A stretch of DNA of 19,021 nucleotides from Treponema sp. UBA4319 (lineage in GTDB: Bacteria; Spirochaetota; Spirochaetia; Treponematales; Treponemataceae), in the NCBI GenBank assembly GCA_002393865.1, contig DGUD01000051.1, positions 1 through 19,021 of the forward strand, given 5' to 3'. The position numbers were made by a program, and so were the translations under genes. Position 1 is the stretch's first letter, and every line of letters begins with the position of its first letter. Positions 1 to 7,421 of the stretch are shown one piece after another. The notes beneath the pieces were generated by a model that saw only the letters and a program-made list of their open reading frames with translations, did no database searches and was not told the origin of the DNA.

Positions 1-272
1 TCATCCTTGACGAGGCGCAGAACACGAGCTCCTCCCAGATGAAGATGTTCCTTACGCGGATGGGGGAGAACACAAAGGTCTTTGTGACCGGCGACCTTAC
101 GCAGATTGATTTGCCCCGCCATGTCCCTTCCGGGCTGCATCACGCGATGAAAGTCCTTGCGGGGATTCCGGGCATAGCCATACAGAAGCTGACCGCGGCG
201 GATGTTGTCCGCAACGGCCTTGTGCAAAAAATAATTCAGGCTTACGAAAATGAGAACAGACAAGAATTCTGA
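1..272 (+). CDS. phoH: PhoH-family ATPase, C-terminal fragment (5' end outside window)
   Basis: Reading from base 3, the frame is open from the window edge and opens with I-L-D-E-A-Q-N-T-S, the Walker B segment typical of PhoH-like P-loop ATPases. It is followed by the family's G-D-L-T-Q-I-D-L sensor stretch. About 90 residues are present, against about 320 in the usual family, so the Walker A half lies upstream of the window. PhoH proteins are cytosolic NTPases that accompany YbeY in many bacteria and are implicated in RNA metabolism, though their exact role is unsettled. The stop codon overlaps the next gene by 23 bases, and ybeY lies one gene further on, which fits the widespread phoH / HD-gene / ybeY cluster. 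Confidence 0.93.
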   Translation, partial: ILDEAQNTSSSQMKMFLTRMGENTKVFVTGDLTQIDLPRHVPSGLHHAMKVLAGIPGIAIQKLTAADVVRNGLVQKIIQAYENENRQEF

Positions 273-2172
273 CAGAAAGAACGGCTCCCGGACGATTTTT
301 GACTCGGTCGGGAAATATGTGGCGGAGAATTTCCTCCCGCTCATCTCCTTTGTGGTTATGTTCGTGCTGGCCTCCCTGCTCGCGTTTTTCAGGATTGCGA
401 CCACGAATACGATCTCATCTTATAATATCGATGATTATGAGGTCGGCCAGATTTCGGACGTCACCATCAAGGCGAACAAGTCTCTGCCTGCGGACTACGA
501 CAACCCTGTCTCCGTCCAGAAGGGCGAGAAGGTCATCAGGAAGGGCTTTCCCATCACGGAGGAAGGCTACGCGAAGCTCAAGCGCATGGCCGAGTCCTCC
601 GCGTACATCGACTACCGCGCCTTTGCGGATTCTGTCCTGTACCTGATGATGCTGGGCGTGCTCTACTTCTTCCTGTTCAGCAGGACGTGCCTGGGCAAAA
701 AGCCGTCCGGCAAGGAGATGATTACGGAGAACCTCTTCTTCGTCTTCACCTATGCAGTCGCGGTGCTGGGCATGAAGACCGTGCTTTTCTCCTCCCCGTA
801 TGCGCTGGGGGTCATCCTGCCCGTCGCGTTCTGCTCCTTCCTGATGGCGATTCTTTTCGGGCAGCTGGACGCGCTCTGTTTTGCGCTCCATGCGGCCTTT
901 GGCGTGCTGAATGCCTCCGGCTACCTGCTGGTGCCCTTCCTGTACACGCTCTGTATATCCTTGTCCGCCGCCCGCATCGTCCATAAAATCGAGCGCCGGA
1001 TCGACATCGTGTTCGCATCGCTGCTGCAGGGCGTGCTGAGCGCTGTTTTTCTTACTGTTTTTAAGATTATATTCAATGATAGCTTCGCGGAGGGGATGCT
1101 CTCCCTTGCGGGCGTCGCGTTCAACGGCTTCCTCTCCGGCATCCTCTGCCTCGGCTTCCTGACGCCGCTTGAGTACGTGCTGAATTCCGCGTCCGTGTTC
1201 CGCCTGATGGATCTGAGCGACCTGAACAACCCGATTATGAAGAAGATGCTCGTGACGGCGAGCGGCACCTACAACCATTCCATGATGGTGGCGTCCCTTG
1301 CGGAGGCCGCCTGCCGCGAGATCGGCGCGAATTCTCTGGTGGCGCGCGTGGGCGGCTATTTCCACGACATCGGCAAGATGGACAATCCCGAATACTTTGT
1401 GGAGAACCAGTCCGGGCGCGAGAACATCCATAAGGACATCAACCCCTCGCTGTCAGTGAGCATCATCAGGAGCCACGTAAAGAAGGGCGTGGAGAAGGCG
1501 CGGGAGATGCGCATGCCGCCGCAGGTGGTGGATATCATCAGCGAGCACCACGGCAACCAGGTCATCGCGTATTTTTACAACGAGGCAAAGCAGAGCGACC
1601 CCAACGTGAGCCCCGACGACTATTCCTACAGCGGCAATCCCCCTTCCACGAGGGAAAGCGCGGTCGTCATGCTGGCGGATACGGTGGAGGCCGCATGCCG
1701 CACGCTGGAGAAGCCGTCCGTGCCGCGCCTTGACAAATTTATCCAGACGCTTATCAATGCCAAGATAGAGAACCACCAGCTTGACAACTGCAACCTGACA
1801 TTCAGGGACTTGAACCTTATCCGCCAGACCTTTGTGCAGATGCTTGCCGGCTACTACCATTCGCGCATCGAGTACCCCGACCAGAAGGATCCCGATGCCG
1901 TCCGCCCGCAGGAGGCCGTGCTCGGCGACCGGACGCTGGACAAGGCCAGGGGCATAGAGGCGCCGGCTGCTGCCGACGGGGCGGCGGATGGCGCTGCCAA
2001 TGCGGCGGCGGGTAAACAGAAGGAGCAGCCTGCAAAAGCCGATGACGGCGCAAAGAAGGGCAGCGCTAAGAAAGCAGAGAAAGATGCCAAGGCCGAAAAG
2101 GACGGCAAGGCGGAGAAGGAGCCCAAGGGCGATGCCGCCGAGCACAAAAAGGGGAAGGGCAATGGAAAATAA
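250..2172 (+). CDS. pgpH: 7TM-HD membrane phosphodiesterase, PgpH-like (probable c-di-AMP hydrolase)
   Basis: This 640-residue protein has one membrane segment near residues 30-52, a short outside region of about 80 residues, a cluster of hydrophobic segments at about 130-315, and a cytosolic HD domain. Metal ligands of the HD domain are visible: His343 (Y-N-H-S-M-M), H372-D373 in H-D-I-G-K, and the later E-H-H-G and A-D-T-V-E-A motifs. This is the 7TMR-HD architecture; Listeria PgpH of this family hydrolyses c-di-AMP to pApA, so the same reaction is inferred here. Two oddities stand out. The extracellular region is far shorter than the usual 7TMR-HDED domain of 200 or more residues. From about residue 545 there is an Ala/Lys/Glu/Asp-rich, low-complexity tail. 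The start at 250 lies within phoH and has no strong Shine-Dalgarno, which suggests translational coupling. The 3' end overlaps ybeY by 11 bases. Confidence 0.9.
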   Translation: MRTDKNSDRKNGSRTIFDSVGKYVAENFLPLISFVVMFVLASLLAFFRIATTNTISSYNIDDYEVGQISDVTIKANKSLPADYDNPVSVQKGEKVIRKGFPITEEGYAKLKRMAESSAYIDYRAFADSVLYLMMLGVLYFFLFSRTCLGKKPSGKEMITENLFFVFTYAVAVLGMKTVLFSSPYALGVILPVAFCSFLMAILFGQLDALCFALHAAFGVLNASGYLLVPFLYTLCISLSAARIVHKIERRIDIVFASLLQGVLSAVFLTVFKIIFNDSFAEGMLSLAGVAFNGFLSGILCLGFLTPLEYVLNSASVFRLMDLSDLNNPIMKKMLVTASGTYNHSMMVASLAEAACREIGANSLVARVGGYFHDIGKMDNPEYFVENQSGRENIHKDINPSLSVSIIRSHVKKGVEKAREMRMPPQVVDIISEHHGNQVIAYFYNEAKQSDPNVSPDDYSYSGNPPSTRESAVVMLADTVEAACRTLEKPSVPRLDKFIQTLINAKIENHQLDNCNLTFRDLNLIRQTFVQMLAGYYHSRIEYPDQKDPDAVRPQEAVLGDRTLDKARGIEAPAAADGAADGAANAAAGKQKEQPAKADDGAKKGSAKKAEKDAKAEKDGKAEKEPKGDAAEHKKGKGNGK

Positions 2173-2671
2173 TGTGCTGGTGAGCGTGGAGGAGGGCTTT
2201 CCTGAGCCGCCGTGGCTGGGCAACGTGGAGCCCTTTATGCAGAAGGCGCTCGCCGCCGCAGGCTATGCGGGGGAGGAGCTGTCGGTGCTGCTCTGCTCCG
2301 ACGCGCTGATTCAGAATTTAAACAGGGAATACCGTAACATAGACGAGGCCACGGATGTTTTAAGCTTTGAGGACGGCAGCTCCTATACCGACGAGGACGG
2401 CAAATCGTGGACTGTGGCCGGGGACATCGCGCTGAGCCTTGAGACCCTGCCCAAGAACGCGCGCTACTTTGCGGTGGATGCCGACGAGGAGCTGAAGCGC
2501 CTGCTCGTGCACGGTATGCTGCACCTGAACGGCTATGATCACGGTGAAGAGCATGTCCAGGAAGGCGTGGAGCCTGCCTGCGAGATGCTGCGGCTCCAGA
2601 AGCGGCTGCTGCAGGAGCTTTCCGCGGAGTCCGTCATGGGGAATTCCGGAAAAGACACAGACGAGGGCTGA
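2162..2671 (+). CDS. ybeY: Endoribonuclease YbeY (16S rRNA 3'-end maturation)
   Basis: The 169-residue protein carries the diagnostic zinc-binding motif H-G-M-L-H-L-N-G-Y-D-H, with His117, His121 and His127 as ligands. It also has the upstream N-x-x-Y-R-x-I-D-x-x-T-D-V-L-S-F signature. YbeY is a cytosolic metallo-endoribonuclease involved in 16S rRNA 3' processing and ribosome quality control. The ATG at 2162 was chosen because a strong purine-rich site (GGGGAAGGG, 2151-2159) precedes it and the protein then has the normal family length; the same frame is open further upstream, inside the previous gene, with no suitable site. It overlaps the HD gene by 11 bases and is followed after 10 bases by the CorC-like gene. 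Confidence 0.96.
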   Translation: MENNVLVSVEEGFPEPPWLGNVEPFMQKALAAAGYAGEELSVLLCSDALIQNLNREYRNIDEATDVLSFEDGSSYTDEDGKSWTVAGDIALSLETLPKNARYFAVDADEELKRLLVHGMLHLNGYDHGEEHVQEGVEPACEMLRLQKRLLQELSAESVMGNSGKDTDEG

Positions 2672-2681
2672 GAGGATATAT

Positions 2682-3500
2682 ATGGGCTTGTTCGGTTTCG
2701 GGAAAAAGACAAAGGCTGGCGCCCGCACGGATGCCGCCTCCGCCTCGGAGGAGGCACAGCAGGAGCTGTTGAGCGAAGAGAAGAACGACATGATAAAGGG
2801 GATAGAGGATTTGTCCCGGACTTCCGTAAAGGAGGTGATGGTTCCCCGCATAGACGTCCATTTTATCGCGCTGGAGACCCCGCAGGAAGAGCTGCTGCAG
2901 AAGATAACGTCGAGCGGGCACTCCCGCTTTCCGGTCTATACGACATCCATCGACAATGTGGTCGGCGTGCTCTACGTAAAGGATCTGATAGCGGCTTTTG
3001 CCCGCCACGACCAGATTGACCTTGAGAAAATCATCAGGAAGGCCTATTTTGTGCCGGAGAGCAAGCGCATAGACAGCCTGCTGCGGGAATTCAAGCGCAG
3101 GCACCTGCATATAGCCATCGCAATCGACGAGTACGGCGGCATCAGCGGCATCGTCTGTATGGAAGATATAATAGAAGAGATAGTCGGCGACATACAGGAT
3201 GAATTCGACAATGAGCGGGCGGACATCCTGCCGCTGGGCGACAACGTGTGGCTCTGCGACGCCCGCGTGGGGCTCGATGACCTGAACGAGACCGTGCATT
3301 CAAACTTCCCCACGGAGGAATTCGATACGCTGGGGGGATTCGTCTTTGATCTCTTTGGCAAGATTCCGGTGAAATTCGAGAAGGTCTCGTGGAACCAGTA
3401 TGATTTTATCGTGCAGGAGATGGAAGGTCACAAGGTGAATCTTATCAAAGTTATATGCCGGAAGGGAAAAAATGCCGATGATGAAGGGGGAAAGCCCTGA
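2682..3500 (+). CDS. tlyC: CorC/TlyC-type CBS-pair protein (HlyC family)
   Basis: This is a 272-residue soluble protein. After a short Gly/Lys/Ala-rich N-terminus comes the V-K-E-V-M-V-P-R motif that precedes CBS pairs in the CorC/HlyC family. A CBS pair follows (about residues 50-165, with S-R-F-P-V-Y and the A-I-D-E-Y-G-G hallmark), then a CorC_HlyC domain (about 185-265). It lacks the DUF21 membrane domain of CorB-like transporters and so belongs to the short cytosolic CorC class, often annotated as haemolysin TlyC in spirochaetes. A role in divalent-cation homeostasis is the family-level guess; true haemolytic activity is doubtful. The ATG at 2682 has an AGAGG site at 2671-2675, just after the ybeY stop. 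Confidence 0.88.
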   Translation: MGLFGFGKKTKAGARTDAASASEEAQQELLSEEKNDMIKGIEDLSRTSVKEVMVPRIDVHFIALETPQEELLQKITSSGHSRFPVYTTSIDNVVGVLYVKDLIAAFARHDQIDLEKIIRKAYFVPESKRIDSLLREFKRRHLHIAIAIDEYGGISGIVCMEDIIEEIVGDIQDEFDNERADILPLGDNVWLCDARVGLDDLNETVHSNFPTEEFDTLGGFVFDLFGKIPVKFEKVSWNQYDFIVQEMEGHKVNLIKVICRKGKNADDEGGKP

Positions 3501-3581
3501 GATATTCGCTTGGGATAGTCGCTCTTTGGGAGCGCGGGGCTCTGCCTTGCGTGTCATGGTCATATTTGTTGGGAGGGGCTC

Positions 3582-5762
3582 ATGAGAAGCCATTTGGGAT
3601 TGTATAGAAAATGTGCCTGCGCGGCGCTGCTTGCCTGCGCTTTGTGCTGTATGCCGCAGGCACAGGGCAGCCGTCAGGGGGCAGGTGCGCTCTCTTTGTA
3701 CCAGAAGGCGTTTTCGCTGCAGCAGGACGGCGATTTTTACGGGGCGGTGGAGTCCTACCGCGAGGCGCTGCTGGTGAACCCCCAGTACGGGGATGCATGG
3801 TATAACCTCGCCGTCTGCACGTACAACCTGGGCGAATACGACCTCTGCGTCGAATATGCCGACAATGCCGCAAAGTATTCCCGCGACCTGAGCGACATCA
3901 AGAACCTGAAGGGCATGGCGCTTATCTCGCTCGGCAGGCTTGACGAGGCGAAGCAGGTGTTCAACGAGGTGCTCGCCCGTTATCCGAACGACATCGACGC
4001 GCGCTTCGGACTTGCGGAGCTGAATCTGTACAACGGGAGCCTCTCTTCCGCGGAGAACCTGTACCTTGACGCGCTCAAACGCGACAAAAAGAACCGCAAG
4101 GCGCTTCTGAGCCTTGCGCTGGTGAGCGCGGAGGCCGGCAAGGACGACGTGGCAGAGCGCTATGTGAACCAGGCAATTGCCTACCACAACGGCGATGCCG
4201 AGGTGTACTATCTTGCCTCGTACCTTGCTTCCCGGCGCGGTGACCTTGAGGACGCGGAGCGCCTTGCGCGGAGCGCAATCCAGATAAACAGCAGCTACGA
4301 CCGGGCCTACGAGCTTCTGGCGTCCATTCTCTATACGCAGAACCGTTTTGCGGAGGTAATCGACCTCTGCGACTTCCGCATAGGGCGCGACCGCAACCTG
4401 ACGGGCGCATGGTACCTGAAGGGGCTTTCCCAGAAGCGGCTCGGCCGCAATGAGGACGCCATCGCATCTTTTGGCACGGGGCTTTCCATCAATCCGCTGG
4501 ACGAGGTGATGCGCTTTGCCCTGGAGCAGCTTGTTGACAGCACTGTAAGCCTTGAGGACAGCCGACGCGCGAAGTGGGCGCAGTACCATATCAGCAAGGC
4601 GAAGGAATACAACCGCAATTTTGACGGGCCGAGCGAGCGCTATGAGTACCAGAAGGCGCTCTCTGTGGATCCGTTCAACGCGGCTGCCCGCCAGTCGTTC
4701 GCGAACCTGCTGGAGCGCGACGGCTTCTATGAGCTCTACCTCCAGCAGCTGAAATTCATCAAGGAGAACACGGTCAGCGAGGAAGTAAGCTCCGTACAGC
4801 GCGACGAGAACAGCCCGAAGGTGATGAAGTCCGCGCAGGAGCGCAAGAACGACGACACAATAGAGGCGCTTGAGAGCCTGATGTCGTCAAACCTTTCCCA
4901 TAAATGGGGCGTCGATCCCTTCTATCTGGACAAGACGCGGTGGAATATAGGCATTTATTTCATGCAGGGCGCCGTGCAGCTCCTCCATGCGGATGTGGAC
5001 GAGCTTATCGCGGTCGCCGCCAAGGATATCTTTAACGGGGTTCCTTCCGCGTCCGTTGACGTGCAGACGACCGCCGTCGCCGGGTACGGTGAGGCGTACC
5101 GCGCCGCGCGCACTGCGGGCAGGGACTACTTTGTCGTGCTTGCGGTGAACGAGACGGAGCGCACCTTCTCGCTTGACGCGGACGTGTATTCCGGCCGCAC
5201 GGGCACAAAGACGAACTCCGTGCATGTGTACCGCACCGGCAACGACCGTATCGCAAAGTCGCTCCGCCGCTTCAGGCAGGCGCTGCTCGATATGCTGCCG
5301 ATACGCGGTACCGTGCTGCACAACGCATCCAATACGCTGCTGGTGGATCTCGGCAAGAGCGACGGCGTGGTGAAGGGGGCTGTCTTTGATGTCGTGAAGA
5401 AAGGCAAAATCAAGACTGTGGATACGGGGCCGGGCGTGAACTACAACAGCAACGATATACTCGGCACGTTTACGGTTGATTCCACGAACGAGGAGATGGC
5501 GGAGGGCACGTACAAGAAGCGCGGTTTCTACGATACGCTGAACGAAGGCGACGAGATTGTGCTTACGCGGATGCCCGATGACAGCCCTGAGGCGCAGAGC
5601 CCTGACGGCAATGTGGTGACCGACACCCGTCCGGCCGCAAATTCAAGCGGTGAGCCTGCCACAAAGGCCGCCGCGCTGGCGGAGCGCGAGTCCATCAAGG
5701 AGAGCTTCCGCGTGCAGGCAAAGGAATCCCCGCTCATAACGATGATACAGTCGATTCTGTAG
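3582..5762 (+). CDS. Exported TPR-repeat protein with FlgT-like C-terminal domain
   Basis: The 726-residue protein begins with a short basic segment and a hydrophobic, Cys-rich stretch (residues 11-23). This is a signal peptide and possibly a relaxed spirochaetal lipobox (L-L-A-C19). Residues about 33-315 hold around eight tetratricopeptide repeats, recognisable by the spacing of W/Y-x-x-L-A-x-x-x-x-x-x-G and A-x-x-x-Y/F. A further pair of TPR-like helices lies near 330-400. The C-terminal third (about 470-665) includes an L-P-x-R-G-T-V segment followed by V-D-L-G-K-S-D-G-V-V-K-G, resembling the small beta domain at the end of FlgT-like and other envelope proteins. TPRs suggest a periplasmic or outer-membrane assembly scaffold; no partner can be named. 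The start has GGGAGGGG at 3571-3578. A terminator follows directly. Confidence 0.85.
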   Translation: MRSHLGLYRKCACAALLACALCCMPQAQGSRQGAGALSLYQKAFSLQQDGDFYGAVESYREALLVNPQYGDAWYNLAVCTYNLGEYDLCVEYADNAAKYSRDLSDIKNLKGMALISLGRLDEAKQVFNEVLARYPNDIDARFGLAELNLYNGSLSSAENLYLDALKRDKKNRKALLSLALVSAEAGKDDVAERYVNQAIAYHNGDAEVYYLASYLASRRGDLEDAERLARSAIQINSSYDRAYELLASILYTQNRFAEVIDLCDFRIGRDRNLTGAWYLKGLSQKRLGRNEDAIASFGTGLSINPLDEVMRFALEQLVDSTVSLEDSRRAKWAQYHISKAKEYNRNFDGPSERYEYQKALSVDPFNAAARQSFANLLERDGFYELYLQQLKFIKENTVSEEVSSVQRDENSPKVMKSAQERKNDDTIEALESLMSSNLSHKWGVDPFYLDKTRWNIGIYFMQGAVQLLHADVDELIAVAAKDIFNGVPSASVDVQTTAVAGYGEAYRAARTAGRDYFVVLAVNETERTFSLDADVYSGRTGTKTNSVHVYRTGNDRIAKSLRRFRQALLDMLPIRGTVLHNASNTLLVDLGKSDGVVKGAVFDVVKKGKIKTVDTGPGVNYNSNDILGTFTVDSTNEEMAEGTYKKRGFYDTLNEGDEIVLTRMPDDSPEAQSPDGNVVTDTRPAANSSGEPATKAAALAERESIKESFRVQAKESPLITMIQSIL

Positions 5763-5777
5763 CGGGAAGCTGATATG

Positions 5778-5822
5778 GCCGGAATTCCGGGGGCATGGTT
5801 CTCCGGGCTTCCGGCTTTTTTT
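5778..5822 (+). terminator. Rho-independent terminator of the TPR gene
   Basis: GCCGGAA (5778-5784) pairs with TTCCGGC (5809-5815), and inner CCGG blocks can extend the stem. Seven T follow at 5816-5822. No A-tract lies on the left side, so it should act only for rightward transcription, just before the convergent minus-strand gene ends at 5830. The left arm also contains the perfect 12-base palindrome CCGGAATTCCGG (5779-5790). Confidence 0.82.
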
Positions 5823-5829
5823 CTGCCGC

Positions 5830-6876
5830 CTAGTGACGGCGCTCCGGCTCGTAGAGATCCAGGCTGCTGTCTATCCAGCGGGCTGCGAGCGGCGGATAGG
5901 CGTTCTCTACCTTAAGGAACTGCTGGAGCGCGCGGGGGTAGTCGCCGCAGAAGTAGTAGGCCTGCCCAAGGTAGAAATGCGCCCGCTGCGTAACGGCCGT
6001 GCCGCGGTTCTGGGCAAGAAAGCGCTCCAGCAGCGCCGTCGCCGAGCTGTATTTTCCCTGCACGAATGAGCGCTGCAGCACCTCGTAGAGCAGGTATTCG
6101 TCGCCGCCGCTGGGGCTTACGCTGTCTTCCGCAAAGATGTGCGGGGCAAGCTGCTGTGCCGCAGGGCTTGCTGCCTCCGTCCGGGAGCTGACGAGCCCCT
6201 TTGCCGCCTGTTCCGCGGCTTCGCTGATCTGCCTGCCGCCGTCATCGGCCCGGCTGCCGGGCATCTCCAGGTAGGGGAGCGGCTGCCTGCGCATGTCGCC
6301 TCTCGCGCTTTTCTTTGTGCTCTGGGAGCTGTCATCCGCGTCTGGGCGGTCGCCAGAGGGGCTGGCGGGCGTGGCGCGGGCGCCGGAGATTGTGGCGTTC
6401 ATGCCCGGTAGGATGACGGCGAGCAGCCTGCCTTCTTCCGCGGCCAGCGGCGGGTCAAAGTCCTCGTCGTAGTAAAGCTCCTGCGCGTCTTCTCCAGAGA
6501 AGACGCCCGCGTCCTCGTAAGAGGCGTCCACGTCCTTGATGCGCGATACGACGGCGTAATAGTAGTCCCGCCCGTCCGTGGGGCTGTCGGTGTAGGATAT
6601 GGAGCCTGACGGGAGCAGGGCGAGCGGGCTCAGCTGCGCGAGTTCCGCCGCACTGCTGATGGGCATGGTGCTGCGGTAGATCTGCAGCGAGCAGATTGCC
6701 GTGCCTTCCGCCGCAGGGGGGATTGTCCATGTGACGGAGATGGAGCCCTGTGCCGCGGGAACGGCGCGTATATTCTGTACGACGGGCTGCGCCTTCTGTG
6801 CCGTGCAGCAGAGGGCTGCGCATAAAAAGGCGAGCGCGGCGAGCATTTGCTTATGGAAGCGTGGGAATTCCTTCAT
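5830..6876 (-). CDS. Exported protein with N-terminal Fn3-like and C-terminal TPR-like regions
   Basis: This 348-residue protein is the only minus-strand gene I support. It opens with a basic n-region (K-E-F-P-R-F-H-K), a hydrophobic core of Ala/Leu/Cys and a probable cleavage near C-C-T-A-Q, so it is exported. Residues about 30-125 look like a fibronectin type III domain: S-I-S-V-T-W at the start, then an I-Y-R-S strand, and Y-Y-Y-A-V-V-S near its end. A disordered Ser/Ala/Asp-rich linker spans about 150-260. The last 80 residues form TPR-type helices (A-x-F-Y-L-G-Q-A-Y-Y-F-x-G-D-Y). I do not recognise a named family; an envelope assembly or adaptor role is only a guess. The frame is open upstream to 7290, but the signal peptide and the promoter both point to the ATG at 6876. 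No Shine-Dalgarno is visible. Confidence 0.82.
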   Translation of the reverse strand: MKEFPRFHKQMLAALAFLCAALCCTAQKAQPVVQNIRAVPAAQGSISVTWTIPPAAEGTAICSLQIYRSTMPISSAAELAQLSPLALLPSGSISYTDSPTDGRDYYYAVVSRIKDVDASYEDAGVFSGEDAQELYYDEDFDPPLAAEEGRLLAVILPGMNATISGARATPASPSGDRPDADDSSQSTKKSARGDMRRQPLPYLEMPGSRADDGGRQISEAAEQAAKGLVSSRTEAASPAAQQLAPHIFAEDSVSPSGGDEYLLYEVLQRSFVQGKYSSATALLERFLAQNRGTAVTQRAHFYLGQAYYFCGDYPRALQQFLKVENAYPPLAARWIDSSLDLYEPERRH

Positions 6877-6882
6877 ACTTAT

Positions 6883-6911
6883 ATAATGAATTAAAACTGA
6901 CGGTTTGACAA
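6883..6911 (-). promoter_or_regulatory. Sigma70-type promoter of the minus-strand Fn3-TPR gene
   Basis: Read on the minus strand: TTGTCA (-35, 6911-6906), a 17-base spacer, then CATTAT (-10, 6888-6883). The predicted transcript start falls about seven bases beyond the -10, at or next to the ATG at 6876, so the mRNA would be leaderless. The -35 overlaps that of the divergent promoter almost completely. Confidence 0.5.
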
Positions 6912-6933
6912 GATAGCTTCTTTCAATTATTCT
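6905..6933 (+). promoter_or_regulatory. Sigma70-type promoter of the Cas2-like gene
   Basis: A consensus TTGACA (-35, 6905-6910) is followed by a 17-base spacer and TATTCT (-10, 6928-6933) in a very A+T-rich stretch that contrasts with the G+C-rich genes. The transcript start is predicted near 6940, only about three bases before the ATG at 6943. A perfect TATAAT also occurs at 6882-6887 on this strand, but it has no -35 partner; if used it would give a leader of about 50 bases, still without a Shine-Dalgarno site. Confidence 0.6.
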
Positions 6934-6942
6934 ATATATTAT

Positions 6943-7251
6943 ATGTTTATTTCTGTAGTTCTGGACCCCGGCAGCATAGACAGCGCCAGGGCGATTGTTG
7001 ACCTGCTGACCCAGATGGGATTCAAGAAAGTGCAGCGTTCCTGCTGGGAGAGCATGAAACTGGATGCGAACGGTCTTGCCGACTTGAAGCGGGAGATAGA
7101 CCGTGTGACTGATTATTATGACAATATCCGCTTCTACCAGTTCCCGGTGAACGGCATGTTCGTCATAACGGAGCTGAAGGAAAAGAAGTGGCGCAAGTGC
7201 CAGTTCAAGGGGAACCCGATTCCGGTTGAAGGGGCAAAGCGGAAGCAATAG
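6943..7251 (+). CDS. Orphan Cas2-like / VapD-fold small protein
   Basis: This 102-residue protein resembles Cas2 in size and pattern. It starts with a short beta strand ending in Asp (F-I-S-V-V-L-D8), then a helix (residues 12-26, A-R-A-I-V-D-L-L-T-Q-M-G-F), then K-V-Q-R-S-C-W-E-S, which matches the Cas2 strand in which V-Q-x-S-V-F/W-E is typical. A second helix (about 45-61) and a strand I-R-F-Y-Q-F-P-V follow. Asp8 sits where Cas2 nucleases keep their metal-binding Asp. There is no cas1, no repeat array and no other cas gene in the window, so a role in CRISPR adaptation is unlikely. A ferredoxin-fold nuclease or dimeric regulator, as in VapD relatives, is an alternative. No ribosome site precedes the ATG; a strong promoter abuts it. 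Confidence 0.72.
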   Translation: MFISVVLDPGSIDSARAIVDLLTQMGFKKVQRSCWESMKLDANGLADLKREIDRVTDYYDNIRFYQFPVNGMFVITELKEKKWRKCQFKGNPIPVEGAKRKQ

Positions 7252-7273
7252 GGAGCCCGGCTCGCTCTCCGGC

Positions 7274-7291
7274 GGTGGCTTGAGTGCCACC
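7274..7291 (+). other. Stem-loop in the cas2-like / prfB intergenic region
   Basis: GGTGGC (7274-7279) and GCCACC (7286-7291) form a perfect 6-bp stem closing a 6-base loop (TTGAGT). It lies 22 bases after the Cas2-like stop codon. A T-run does not follow, so it is not a standard terminator. A weaker pair, ACCTC (7311-7315) with GAGGT (7328-7332), comes next. Confidence 0.55.
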
Positions 7292-7342
7292 TATGAGTCG
7301 GCGTGCAAGAACCTCGTTTCGCTTCTTGAGGTGCATTTTGTT

Positions 7343-7390
7343 CAGTTTGAGCGTCCTCGGCAAGACTTGCCGCGGACGCTTTGAAAACTG
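7343..7390 (+). other. Long imperfect hairpin in the prfB leader (possible terminator or attenuator)
   Basis: Three nested arm pairs are visible. CAGTTT (7343-7348) pairs with AAACTG (7385-7390), AGCGTCC (7350-7356) with GGACGCT (7374-7380), and CGGCAA (7358-7363) with TTGCCG (7367-7372), leaving a 3-base loop GAC. That gives about 19 paired bases over 48, broken only by one U-C mismatch and a small internal loop. Only T-T-G-A follows the central stem, so termination would be weak. It stands 32 bases before the prfB start codon and could end the Cas2-like transcript, protect the mRNA or act in regulation. Confidence 0.65.
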
Positions 7391-7408
7391 CTATCTGTTT
7401 TATATAAG
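7381..7408 (+). promoter_or_regulatory. Weak candidate promoter for prfB
   Basis: TTGAAA (7381-7386) and TATAAG (7403-7408) are 16 bases apart. If real, transcription would start near 7415. The -10 box overlaps the Shine-Dalgarno AAGGAAGG (7407-7413), so this transcript would lose it, which argues against this being the main prfB promoter. Read-through from the Cas2-like gene is the alternative. Confidence 0.25.
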
Positions 7409-7421
7409 GAAGGTAAAGGAT

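Noticed and set aside
415..1431. Long minus-strand open frame (338 codons) across the HD gene
   Set aside because: It lies wholly opposite a well-supported gene, is rich in His/Arg/Gln as expected of the antisense of a G+C-rich gene, and has no recognisable domain.
3501..3581. Terminator or promoter between tlyC and the TPR gene
   Set aside because: Only a 5-bp stem (CGCTC 3520-3524 / GAGCG 3530-3534) without a T-run and no paired -35/-10 boxes; nothing firm can be called.
3300..4589. Minus-strand open frame of 429 codons
   Set aside because: It is antisense to tlyC and the TPR gene; composition is typical of a shadow frame and no domain or ribosome site is seen.
6877..7290. N-terminal extension of the minus-strand Fn3-TPR gene up to 7290
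   Set aside because: The extension would run over the promoter region and the whole Cas2-like gene in antisense, and would bury the signal peptide in the middle of the protein.
6943..7421. CRISPR array next to the Cas2-like gene
   Set aside because: No direct repeats with regular spacing were found on either side; the nearby repeats are inverted and form single hairpins.
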